A stretch of DNA of 64,000 nucleotides from Spirochaetota bacterium (GTDB lineage: Bacteria > Spirochaetota > Spirochaetia > Treponematales > UBA12059), in assembly GCA_022703505.1 (NCBI GenBank), contig JAKLDN010000002.1, positions 310,001 through 374,000 of the forward strand, read 5' to 3'. The notes below the pieces were generated by a model. The model was not told where the DNA came from. It worked only from the letters and a program-made list of their open reading frames with translations, and made no database searches. The translations under genes were made by a program, and so were the position numbers. Position 1 is the first letter of the stretch, and every line of letters starts with the position of its first letter. Below, piece after piece: positions 48,432 through 56,709 of this stretch.

Positions 48432-49968
48432 CCTGCTGGGTCGGGTCCTCCCCTCCCGTCACGGAAAGGACGGTCCGGATCCCGTCCCGTTCCAGGCGCC
48501 ACCGCCCCTCGGCGACGCGGCCCGTGAAGGCCTCGTCGTGGGTGACCAGGACTACCGCTCCTTCGAAGTCCGCCAGGGCCTCCGAGAAACACGCGGCGGA
48601 TCCCGGGTCCATGTGGTTGGTGGGCTCGTCGAGGAGGACCGCCGACACTCCCCGCAGCAGGGCCAGCGCGAAGAGGAGCTTGCGGGTTTCCCCGGGACTG
48701 GGCAGGTCCGTGGACAGGAGGGACTCCGGCTCGGATCCCAGCCGATACACCGCGGACAGTACGCGGCCTCGGTCCTCCGCCCCGAGCGTCCGCAGGGCGG
48801 ACAGGGCCTCCCTCCGGCTCCGCTCGGAAAGTTCCTGCTCGAGGTACCAGACCCGATCCTCCGGAAGATCCAGGGAGCCGCGGATCCAACGGAGCAGGGA
48901 CGTCTTCCCGCTGCCGTTGGGACCGAGGATCGCCGTGCGGCCGTCGTTCCGGATCTCCAGGCGGGGATGCTCCAGGCGGACGGTCCCTCCCGCGAGATCC
49001 AGGATTCCCGGCGCCCGGTCCAGGAGCACGGGGCGCCGTTCCCTCCTGCCCGGCAGCGCGGCCCCCGACTTGCGGAGACCCGGGGCCGGCCGGGATTCGA
49101 GCTCCGCGCGGACCCGACCGGCCTGTCCGGCCAGTTTCCCGGCGGACCGTCCGGCGCGCCCGTCCTTCCCCGTCAGACGGGCGCGGTCGATCTCCGCGCG
49201 GCCCGAGGCGTCGCGGGGATCCAGGTCCCGCTTGGAGAGCCGGGCGGCTCCGGCCGCCGCCTCCCGGGTCGCGAGGATCCTCCGCCGCTCCAGGCGCCTC
49301 AGGCGCGCCTCCAGGGCGGCTCGTTCCCCCCGAAGGAAGTCGTCCTCCCGCAGGCTTTCCTGCAGCGCGGCGCCCGGCGGGCACGCGAAGGTACGGGCTC
49401 CGGATCCCGCCTCCCCGGGTGTCAGGAGGACCGTGCGGCGGCAGACCCTGTCCAGGAAGGACCGGTTGTGGGAGACCAGGATCCCGATTCCGTTGAACCG
49501 CGCGAGCTCCGCGGCCAGCAGGTCGAGGGTGTCCGCGTCGACGTGATTCGCGGGCTCGTCCAGGAGCAGGACCTCGGGTTTTCCGGCGAGGGCCGCGGCT
49601 ACCGTGCATTTGCGTTTCTCTCCGCCGCTGAGCGTTCCCCACCGCCCGGGGAAGTCCTCCCGGATCCCGAGCCGGGAGAGCAGGGCTCGGGTGTCCGGAT
49701 CCCCCATCAGTTCGGGGTCCGAGAAGAAGGCTTCGGGCATGTCCAGTCCCTGGCCGCAGACAGACGCGTCCCGGGCCGGCACCAGGCTCCCGGACTCGGG
49801 CGTGAGGCGTCCTGTGACCAGGGACAGGAGGGTGGACTTCCCGCAGCCGTTCGGCCCGACCAGGGCGGTCCAGCCCGGTGGGAAGGAGAGGGTCAGCCCG
49901 GAAAAGACGGGCCGGGGGAGGGATTCATACCGGAAGGAGACATGGTTCAGGACTATCGTTCGGGGCAT
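48391..49968 (-). CDS. ABC-F family ATPase
   Basis: 525 residues from ATG 49968 (an in-frame TTG 36 bp upstream is less likely). Two ABC domains with no membrane part. Domain 1 has Walker A GPNGCGKST, signature LSGGEKRK and Walker B VLLLDEPANHVD. Domain 2 has GPNGSGKTS, a degenerate signature PSPGETRK and VLLDEPTNHMD. A charged Arg/Gly-rich linker lies between (about 225-330). ABC-F proteins act on the ribosome in translation or antibiotic protection. The last ~15 residues (QQGVEKGYRAFFNTS) are encoded by a palindromic repeat, so the natural end was probably altered by repeat insertion. Confidence 0.9.
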   Translation of the reverse strand: MPRTIVLNHVSFRYESLPRPVFSGLTLSFPPGWTALVGPNGCGKSTLLSLVTGRLTPESGSLVPARDASVCGQGLDMPEAFFSDPELMGDPDTRALLSRLGIREDFPGRWGTLSGGEKRKCTVAAALAGKPEVLLLDEPANHVDADTLDLLAAELARFNGIGILVSHNRSFLDRVCRRTVLLTPGEAGSGARTFACPPGAALQESLREDDFLRGERAALEARLRRLERRRILATREAAAGAARLSKRDLDPRDASGRAEIDRARLTGKDGRAGRSAGKLAGQAGRVRAELESRPAPGLRKSGAALPGRRERRPVLLDRAPGILDLAGGTVRLEHPRLEIRNDGRTAILGPNGSGKTSLLRWIRGSLDLPEDRVWYLEQELSERSRREALSALRTLGAEDRGRVLSAVYRLGSEPESLLSTDLPSPGETRKLLFALALLRGVSAVLLDEPTNHMDPGSAACFSEALADFEGAVVLVTHDEAFTGRVAEGRWRLERDGIRTVLSVTGGEDPTQQGVEKGYRAFFNTS

Positions 49969-50266
49969 CGAGGGAGATCCAGATTTCGGATTCAGCCATG
50001 ACAAGCGCTGCAGGCCCGACGTATCCGGAATCTCCGGGCGGACGGGCAGGGGGAAACGGAAACCGTCACGGGAGGCCCGGCCGGTACGACGTACCTTTTA
50101 CCGGTTCTCCGCTGTTCTGTTCCGCGTTCCCTTACAGGCTCATGTCCCTTCGATCCCCCCGGTTAAAGGTTCTTTATTTTTCCGAACAGTACCGGAAGTA
50201 CGGATCCGTTGTCAAGAACGGCCCGCCGCGGCGTCCGACCGCTTCCCGCGGGGTCGGCCCAAAAAA

Positions 50267-50311
50267 GTATTTTGTTGACAGAGTAAAATACATCGCCTAC
50301 AATGTAAAATA
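50267..50311 (+). promoter_or_regulatory. Promoter and putative operator of the symporter operon
   Basis: TTGACA (50275-50280) and TACAAT (50298-50303) are 17 bp apart, a near-consensus promoter. GTATTTT (50267-50273) and AAAATAC (50285-50291) are a perfect 7-bp inverted repeat across the -35, and TGTAAAATA at 50304-50312 is a third half-site-like copy. The GntR-type regulator encoded downstream is the natural candidate to bind here. Confidence 0.65.
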
Positions 50312-50479
50312 ACGCGGAAGTAGAGTCCGATGGCCGCGTGGAAAGCCGTACCGCGACGAGCCCCTGCCGACCGCCCGTCGAGGACGATTCCCGCCCGAAG
50401 GCTCACGCGCCTTGGACTTGACGACCGGTCCCGGTATAGGGACCGGAATGATCCATTTCCTCATTTCGGGAGGTTCCAG

Positions 50480-51790
50480 ATGGCAAGCGGGGAGAAAAAG
50501 AAGGGCTGGCTCGGGTGGTATTTCAACACGCCCCTCGTGTGGAGAATCCTGACGGCCCTTGTCACGGGCGCGATCGTGGGCCTCCTGGTGGGTCCCTCGA
50601 TCTCGGTCATAGCGCCCTTGGGAAGCTTGATGATCCGGCTCCTGAAGATGATCATCCTGCCGTTGATCTTCTTCGCGATCGTGATGGGCATCGGAAGCAT
50701 GCCCGCCTCCAAGATCGGGAAGGTGGCCGGCAAGATCCTGATCTACTATTTCGGAACCACCCTGTTCGCGGCGATCTTCGGCCTGATCCTGGCGAACATC
50801 TTCAAACCCGGCCTGGGTCTTTCGTTGACCGCGACCGCCGTGAAGGCCGCCGAGGGGGCGACCGTGACCAGCCCGGCCATCGGGGACGTCTTCCTGAACA
50901 TGGTGCCGGACAACGTGGCCGCCGCGTTCGCCAAGGGAGCTTACCTCCAGGTCCTGGTGTTCGCCCTCTTCTTCGGCCTCGCCGTTTCCTTCCTGCGGGA
51001 TCACAAGGATGACCGGATCAGCGAAGCGGTCCTGACGGTGTACAGGTTCTGCGAGGGCGGGGCGGAAATCATGTTCCGCATCACCCACGCGGTCCTGCAG
51101 TTCGCGCCCATCGGTATCTTCGCGATCATCTCGGGGATCTTCGCCGTGGAGGGGACGAAGCTCATCAGCTCCGCGGCCTCCATCATAGCACTCTGCTACA
51201 CGGGGTACGCGTTCCAGCTCTTCGTCGTCTACGGGATCGCCCTGACCCTGAGCAAGCTGAACTACTTCCAGTTCCTGTCCCGGGCCAAGGATGCCACCCT
51301 GATGGCGTTCTCGACCTGCTCCAGCAGCGCGACCCTGCCCCTGACGATCAAGACCTCCGAGGAGAAGCTCGGCGTTCCCCGCAGCATCGGAGGGTTCACC
51401 CTGCCGCTCGGGTCGCAGATCAACCTGGACGGGGAAGCCTACTACCAGATCATCGCGGTGTTCACCGCGGCCTTCGCGTCCGGTATCCACCTGACCTTCG
51501 CCCAGCAGATGGTCGTCGTGTTCGTCGTGACCGTGGGCACCATGGGGACCGCCGGCATCGCCGGCTCCGGACCGGTGGTGCTGCTGGCGGTGATGGGCAT
51601 GGTGGGGTTGAACGTGGAAGCCGGCTCGATGGTGGCGGCCGTGTTCGCCCTGGTGCTCGGCATCGACGTGATCCTCGACATGGGCCGGACCGCCGTGAAC
51701 GTCACGGGCGACATGGTCGGCACCTGCATCGTGGCCAAGAGCGAGGGGCTGTTGAAGAAATGGGGCCCCAAGGGGACGTTTGTCGCCTGA
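50480..51790 (+). CDS. Dicarboxylate/amino acid:cation symporter (DAACS family)
   Basis: 436 residues from ATG 50480, with GGGAGG upstream; a longer reading is rejected. The fold has eight membrane helices and two hairpins: the serine-rich hairpin STCSSSATLPLTIKTSEEKLGV, PLGSQINLDGEAYYQIIAVFTAAFA, and NVTGDMVGTCIVAKSEG near the end with the Asp/Asn substrate site. Family members import glutamate, aspartate, C4-dicarboxylates or serine/threonine with sodium or protons. Here it leads a cluster with a serine dehydratase and a DapA-type aldolase, so serine, threonine or a hydroxy-amino acid is plausible. The leader is about 170 nt. Confidence 0.92.
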   Translation: MASGEKKKGWLGWYFNTPLVWRILTALVTGAIVGLLVGPSISVIAPLGSLMIRLLKMIILPLIFFAIVMGIGSMPASKIGKVAGKILIYYFGTTLFAAIFGLILANIFKPGLGLSLTATAVKAAEGATVTSPAIGDVFLNMVPDNVAAAFAKGAYLQVLVFALFFGLAVSFLRDHKDDRISEAVLTVYRFCEGGAEIMFRITHAVLQFAPIGIFAIISGIFAVEGTKLISSAASIIALCYTGYAFQLFVVYGIALTLSKLNYFQFLSRAKDATLMAFSTCSSSATLPLTIKTSEEKLGVPRSIGGFTLPLGSQINLDGEAYYQIIAVFTAAFASGIHLTFAQQMVVVFVVTVGTMGTAGIAGSGPVVLLAVMGMVGLNVEAGSMVAAVFALVLGIDVILDMGRTAVNVTGDMVGTCIVAKSEGLLKKWGPKGTFVA

Positions 51791-51820
51791 TCCCGGTCCG
51801 ATAGAATGATGTGAACGGAG

Positions 51821-51863
51821 GGTCATTGCAGAGGCGGGGACCTGTACCGTCTTTGCAATGACC
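51821..51863 (+). promoter_or_regulatory. Hairpin between the symporter and serine dehydratase genes
   Basis: GGTCATTGCA (51821-51830) and TGCAATGACC (51854-51863) are exact 10-bp complements around a 23-nt loop. It follows the symporter stop by 30 bp. It may be a processing or attenuation site that sets different expression for the transporter and the enzymes. Confidence 0.55.
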
Positions 51864-51925
51864 GTCTCTCGAGGCTAGCATTGTCCGGGGCATTCGCACG
51901 GGCGGATCGAGCGGGGGATAGGTCC

Positions 51926-53497
51926 ATGAACAGACTTCCGGCCAGCATTTTCAACGACGTCATCGGTCCGGTCATGCGGGGACCGTCCAGTTCCCACGTC
52001 GCGGGAGCCGCCCGGATCGGTTCCCTGGTCCGGCAGTCCCTGAGGGGAAACGTCCAAGAAGTCGAGGTGGAATTCGACGTCAACGGCTCCCTCGCGGAGT
52101 CGTACCACGGCCACGGTTCGGACATCGGCTTCGCCAGCGGTATCCTGGGGATGGAACTGACGGACGAGTCGGTGCCCCTGGCCTGCAGGATCGCGGAAGA
52201 GCGGGGGATCGACGTCCGGTACAAGGTCCTGGACTACGGAGCGGTCCATCCCGGGAATTACCGGATCACCGCGCAAGCCCCGGACGGGACCCGGATGCGC
52301 TGGGAGGCGATCTCGGTCGGCGGCGGCATGGTCAAGATGGAAAAGTTCAACGGCTTCGAGGTCGCAATCTGCGGGGATTTCCACGAATTGCTGATAACCG
52401 TCGACTCGGGAGGGCCTTCCCTGGAAGGCGTGCTGGAACGGATCAAGGAAGCGATCCCCCGGTATGAGGACATCGCCGTATGCGAGCGGTCCCCCCGGAC
52501 CCTGGTCAACATGAAGCGGAGCGCCGATATCGACGAGGGTACGCTCCAGGCCCTGAGACGGATTCCGATGGTGCTGGATGTCGTCTCCCTTGCTCCGATC
52601 CTCCCGACCCGGTCGAGCGCCGACTGCCGGGTGCCCTTCGTGACCGCGGAACAGGTCCTGGAATGGATGGCCGCGAACGGCCGGAAGGAATTGTGGGAAC
52701 TGGCGGCCCTCTACGAGGCCCGGCGCGGGGATACGGACCAGGACGACGTGATGGAGAAGATGTCCCGTCTCGTCGACATCATGAGAAAGAGCATCCGCGA
52801 CGGACTGGCGGGAACCGAGTACGCCGACAGGATCCTGGGCCCTCAGGCGTACAAGATCGACGAGGGCATCAAGAACAACCGTCTCATTCCGGGCGACATC
52901 CTGAACCGGATCATCAAGTACATCACGGCCGTCATGGAAACGAAGAGTTCCATGGGTGTCATCATCGCCGCCCCCACCGCGGGATCCTGCGGCTGCCTGC
53001 CCGGAACGATCCTGGGGGCCGGGGACGCGATGGATTTTTCCCGGGAGGAGATCACCAAGGCCATGCTGGCGGCGGGGTTGATCGGGGTGTTCGTCTCGGA
53101 AGGTGCCACGTTCTCCGCGGAGGTCGCGGGCTGCCAGGTCGAGTGCGGGGCGGGTTCCGCCATGGCGGCGGCCGGTCTGGTCCAGTTGTTCCACGGCAGC
53201 GCGGAGCAATGCCTGGACGCGGCTTCCATGGCCTTCCAGAACGTCACGGGGCTGGCCTGCGACCCCGTGGCCAACCGGGTGGAGGTCCCCTGCCTGGGAA
53301 AGAACATCATGGGAGGTTCCAACGCCGTGGCCTGCGCCAACATGGCCCTGGCGGGGTACGACAAGGTCATACCCCTGGACGAGACGATCGCCGCGGTGTA
53401 CGACATCGGCACGAAACTGCCGCTGGAGTTGCGCTGCACCTTCGGGGGGCTGGGCAAGACCAGGACCTCTCTGGACATACAAAAACGGCTTACATAA
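51926..53497 (+). CDS. Iron-sulfur L-serine dehydratase-like enzyme (fused beta-alpha)
   Basis: 523 residues from ATG 51926 with CGGGGG upstream. The N-terminal beta domain (about 1-160) has the hallmark GPVMRGPSSSHVAGAARIG. The alpha domain (about 190-520) has SMGVIIAAPTAGSCGCLPGTILGAG, AEVAGCQVECGAGSAMAAAG and ACDPVANRVEVPCLGKN, holding the cysteines of an oxygen-sensitive [4Fe-4S] cluster. The family deaminates L-serine to pyruvate and ammonia; paralogues acting on other beta-hydroxy amino acids are possible. In this cluster the product keto acid could feed the DapA-type enzyme. It is the second gene after the symporter. Confidence 0.88.
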   Translation: MNRLPASIFNDVIGPVMRGPSSSHVAGAARIGSLVRQSLRGNVQEVEVEFDVNGSLAESYHGHGSDIGFASGILGMELTDESVPLACRIAEERGIDVRYKVLDYGAVHPGNYRITAQAPDGTRMRWEAISVGGGMVKMEKFNGFEVAICGDFHELLITVDSGGPSLEGVLERIKEAIPRYEDIAVCERSPRTLVNMKRSADIDEGTLQALRRIPMVLDVVSLAPILPTRSSADCRVPFVTAEQVLEWMAANGRKELWELAALYEARRGDTDQDDVMEKMSRLVDIMRKSIRDGLAGTEYADRILGPQAYKIDEGIKNNRLIPGDILNRIIKYITAVMETKSSMGVIIAAPTAGSCGCLPGTILGAGDAMDFSREEITKAMLAAGLIGVFVSEGATFSAEVAGCQVECGAGSAMAAAGLVQLFHGSAEQCLDAASMAFQNVTGLACDPVANRVEVPCLGKNIMGGSNAVACANMALAGYDKVIPLDETIAAVYDIGTKLPLELRCTFGGLGKTRTSLDIQKRLT

Positions 53498-53535
53498 GAT
53501 GGCAGATGAATAGCCTACCATTTGGAGAGCCGACC

Positions 53536-54474
53536 ATGTCCAAAGCCGAGAAGGACTATGCCGTCACCCCGGGCAGCCTGACCGCCTATATCAGCCGGGA
53601 CCTGGAAAACCGTATCCTGTCGGGGGATCTGGAGGACGGGGATCTGTCCCTCGTGACTCTCGCCGCGCATTACAACGTCAGCATCACCCCCCTTCGGGCG
53701 GCGGTCCAGGAGTTGGTCGACAAGGGGGTCATGATCAAGTTGCCGAACCGGCGCCTGCGCGCGAATCCCGGGAAGGCCCGGAAGGCGGAGCCCCGCCGGG
53801 TCGTGGCCGTCCCCCCGACCCAGCGGGACTGGAGCGAGGTCCTGATCAAGGAAGTGGTGCGCGCCAGCCTCAGCCCCGATCCCGTCTACCTGCGGGAAGA
53901 CACGCTCGCGAAGAAGTTCGGCGTAGGCAGGTCCATCATTCGGCAGGTCCTGAGCCGCTTCGTCGGGGCGGGGCTCATCGACCACATTCCCCGCAAGGGA
54001 TGGATGGCCCACCCCTTGGGTGTGGAGGACATGAACGCCTACCTGACGGTGCGGGAGATACTGGAACTCAAGGCCCTCAAGCTGGCGCGTCCGCGGCTGG
54101 ACATGGAGGAACTCGCGAGAATCCGGGAGGTCTGCAAGAGCGGGGCGAGGGGCAACCTCAAGGACTTCGACAACAGCGTCCACGAGTGCATCATCAACGC
54201 CTCCGGGAATCGTTACATCCGCCAGTTCTTCCAGCAGCACGTCGCCCGGTATTACACGGAACTCTTCTATTTCGCGGCCCCCGAGACCGCGGTGGTGGAG
54301 GAGATGTCGAACGAGCACCTGGGCATCATCGACGCCCTTCTGGAGCGCCGCTGGCCCGCGGCGGAAAAACTTCTTTCGGCGCATATTTTCGGGCAGGCCG
54401 TCGTCCTGACGAAGCTGCTGGAAAAGGAACGGGGCGAGGCGCCCGGTCGGAACGACGCCCGGAAGCGGTTCTGA
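53536..54474 (+). CDS. GntR-family regulator with two winged-helix domains
   Basis: 312 residues from ATG 53536 (GGAGAG upstream). It shows two successive GntR-type winged helices: the first (about 12-75: AYISRDLENRILSGDLEDGD, HYNVSITPLRAAVQELVDKG) and the second (about 105-160: EDTLAKKFGVGRSIIRQVLSRFVGAGLIDHI). These precede an all-helical FCD ligand-binding domain (about 170-285) with its metal-binding Asp/His set in FDNSVHECIINASGNRYI and NEHLGIIDALLERR. One wHTH is the rule for GntR/FadR proteins, so the duplication is unusual. It probably controls its own cluster through the AAAATAC-type sites at 50267-50311. Confidence 0.85.
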   Translation: MSKAEKDYAVTPGSLTAYISRDLENRILSGDLEDGDLSLVTLAAHYNVSITPLRAAVQELVDKGVMIKLPNRRLRANPGKARKAEPRRVVAVPPTQRDWSEVLIKEVVRASLSPDPVYLREDTLAKKFGVGRSIIRQVLSRFVGAGLIDHIPRKGWMAHPLGVEDMNAYLTVREILELKALKLARPRLDMEELARIREVCKSGARGNLKDFDNSVHECIINASGNRYIRQFFQQHVARYYTELFYFAAPETAVVEEMSNEHLGIIDALLERRWPAAEKLLSAHIFGQAVVLTKLLEKERGEAPGRNDARKRF

Positions 54475-54475
54475 A

Positions 54476-54754
54476 ATGCGTGTCCGCCTGGCCGCGATGG
54501 GACAATTGGAAAAGGACTTCGGGGGCGGGAGGTTCGACTTCGAGTTCCCGCCGGATTCCACCCTAGCCGACCTGCTGGTTAAAATCGGCGACGACTTTTC
54601 CGGCCGACTGCCCGAGTCCCTGTGGAACCGGGCCGAGCGCAAATTCCGCGGCGCCGTCGTGATGATGTCCGACGGCGCGGCCCTTCGGGACCCCGCCCAA
54701 CCTCTGAAGGACGGGCAGGAAATCCTGATCTTCAAGGTACTGGTCGGCGGCTGA
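54476..54754 (+). CDS. MoaD/ThiS-like ubiquitin-fold protein
   Basis: 92 residues ending in the double glycine of the MoaD/ThiS family (FKVLVGG), with the beta-grasp pattern MRVRLAAMGQLEKDF and STLADLLVKIGDDF and GQEILIFKVL. Such proteins are adenylated and thiocarboxylated at the terminal Gly and donate sulfur to molybdopterin. A stand-alone copy next to a tungsten AOR gene is a recurrent arrangement and suggests dedicated tungstopterin synthesis. It starts 1 bp after the GntR stop and is 40 bp upstream of the AOR gene. A short hairpin (CCCCCG/CGGGGG) lies in that gap. Confidence 0.88.
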   Translation: MRVRLAAMGQLEKDFGGGRFDFEFPPDSTLADLLVKIGDDFSGRLPESLWNRAERKFRGAVVMMSDGAALRDPAQPLKDGQEILIFKVLVGG

Positions 54755-54794
54755 CGCCGAGCGAACCCCCGCCTCCGGGGGAAGGAGATGAGCG

Positions 54795-56672
54795 ATGTCC
54801 GATACACTTGGCGGATATGCCGGGAAATGCCTTCACCTGGATTTGAGCGTCCCGTCGGGCCGGACCGAGGACCTGGACCCGGAAATCCTGCGGGATTACC
54901 TGGGTGGTACGGGATACGCGGCCAGGATCCTCTATGACGGGCAGAAGCCCGGGATCGATCCGCTTTCGCCCGAGGCGATGCTGGTCGTCTCGACCGGCCC
55001 CCTGACGTTGAACGCGGTTCCCGGCGGAGGCAGCGTGGAACTCTGCTTCAAGTCTCCCCTCACGGGCGGTTGGGGCGAGTCCCGCGCCGGCAGCGACTTC
55101 GGGCCGGACCTGCGCCGGGCCGGGTTCGACCACGTCGTCATCCGGGGCAGGGCCCCGCGGCCCGTCTACGTGGTGATACGGGACGGGAAGGCCGAGTTCC
55201 GGCCCGCCGAGCATCTGGCCGGGAAGCTGGTCTCGGAAAAACTCGCGATGATCCGAAGGGAGCTTCCGGACGGGAGGTTTTCCATCGGCTGCATCGGCCC
55301 CGGCGGCGAGAACGAAGTCGCCTTCGCGGGGGTCCAGTTCGGGGATCGGGCGGCGGGCAGGGCGGGGGCCGGGGCGGTCCTCGGATCGAAGAACCTCCTG
55401 GCGATCGCGGTGGAAGGCCGGAACGAGGTCGTCGCCGCGAAGCCCGCGGAACTGAAAGAGCTCCTCCGCACGTACTTCACGCAACTGCGCTCGAACCCGG
55501 TCTCCATCGGGTTCCACGACAACGGGACCGTCGGAGACCTCGCGGCGAACGACGAGAAGGGGGACTGGCCCACGAAGAACTGGCAGTCCAATTCCTGGGG
55601 CAAGGGCGCCGTCCTGCTGGACAGCTTCGTCCGGCGCAACTTCATCAAGCCCTATCCCTGCTACCGGGGTTGCACGATTTCCTGCGGGCGGAAGGTCCGC
55701 GTTCCCGACGGAGCCTACGCGACGGTCGAGCACGGGGGAGCCGAGTACGAGTCCATTTCCTGCTTCACCGCCTACGTCCAGAACGAGGACATGGACGCCG
55801 CCGTCCATTGTTCCCACCTGTGCAACGAATACGGCGTGGACACGATCTCCGCCGGGGCGGTCATAGCCTTCGCGCTCGAATGCGCGGAAGCGGGAAGTCT
55901 CGCGGCCTCGGACATCGCCGGGCTGGACCTCTCCTGGGGCAACTCGAAGGTACTGCCCCGGCTGGTCCGGATGATCGCCCTCCGGGAGGGGATCGGCGCC
56001 GTGCTGGCCGACGGGGTTCGGGCCGCGGCCGCGAGGATCGGCAAGGGTTCCGAAGCCTTCGCCGTGCACGTGAAAGGGCTGGAAGGCCCGGCCCACGATC
56101 CCCGGTCGGGCAAGTCCCTGGCCGTCAGCTACGGGACCGGGAACCGGGGGATGTGCCACATCCACCCCGCGGAGGCCATGGCCTGGGACTCGGGCAAGAT
56201 GGATTGGGGCCTGTGCAAACACGGCCTGCCGGACCCGAACGGGGTGGACCGCTGGGACGAGCCCGGGAAGGGTTCCGCGGCCAAGCTCATCCAGGACGGC
56301 CTCAACCTGCCCGACATCCTGGGTACTTGCAAGTTCTTCATGTACGCGGGCATCGGAGTGGACGAACTGGCCGCGATGCTCTCCCTGATAACGGGACGGG
56401 ACATCGGGCCGGCCGAGCTTCTGGCGGTTTCCGAGCGGGTGATCAACCTGCAGCGCCTGTTCAACCTGCGGGAGGGATTCACCGCCGCCGACGACCTCCT
56501 GCCCGCGCGGGTCTGCGCCGTGCCCTCCTTCGGAAGGTACGCGGGGACGGCGGAGTGCGGCATCTCGGATTTCCCCGGAATGCTGAGGGAGTACTACGAG
56601 GCCCGGGGCTGGGACGCCGGTACGGGGATTCCCACGGACGCGACGCTGAAACGGATCGGCCTGCGCCGATGA
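54795..56672 (+). CDS. Tungsten-dependent aldehyde:ferredoxin oxidoreductase
   Basis: 625 residues, full length for the AOR family. Domain 1 opens GYAGKCLHLDLSVPSGRTE and includes YLGGTGYAARIL and STGPLTLNAVPGGGSVELCFKSP. The [4Fe-4S] cysteines are Cys289, Cys293, Cys297 and Cys512. The first three are spaced C-x3-C-x3-C, one residue longer than the usual C-x2-C-x3-C, which deserves notice. The tungstopterin contacts (EYESISCFT, GLDLSWGNSK) are present. It oxidises an aldehyde to the acid and reduces ferredoxin in the cytoplasm. With the neighbouring aldolase it would remove the aldehyde product. GGAAGGAGA precedes the ATG. Confidence 0.92.
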   Translation: MSDTLGGYAGKCLHLDLSVPSGRTEDLDPEILRDYLGGTGYAARILYDGQKPGIDPLSPEAMLVVSTGPLTLNAVPGGGSVELCFKSPLTGGWGESRAGSDFGPDLRRAGFDHVVIRGRAPRPVYVVIRDGKAEFRPAEHLAGKLVSEKLAMIRRELPDGRFSIGCIGPGGENEVAFAGVQFGDRAAGRAGAGAVLGSKNLLAIAVEGRNEVVAAKPAELKELLRTYFTQLRSNPVSIGFHDNGTVGDLAANDEKGDWPTKNWQSNSWGKGAVLLDSFVRRNFIKPYPCYRGCTISCGRKVRVPDGAYATVEHGGAEYESISCFTAYVQNEDMDAAVHCSHLCNEYGVDTISAGAVIAFALECAEAGSLAASDIAGLDLSWGNSKVLPRLVRMIALREGIGAVLADGVRAAAARIGKGSEAFAVHVKGLEGPAHDPRSGKSLAVSYGTGNRGMCHIHPAEAMAWDSGKMDWGLCKHGLPDPNGVDRWDEPGKGSAAKLIQDGLNLPDILGTCKFFMYAGIGVDELAAMLSLITGRDIGPAELLAVSERVINLQRLFNLREGFTAADDLLPARVCAVPSFGRYAGTAECGISDFPGMLREYYEARGWDAGTGIPTDATLKRIGLRR

Positions 56673-56709
56673 TGACCAGACGAGAATAATAACCGGGATG
56701 GAGGATGGA

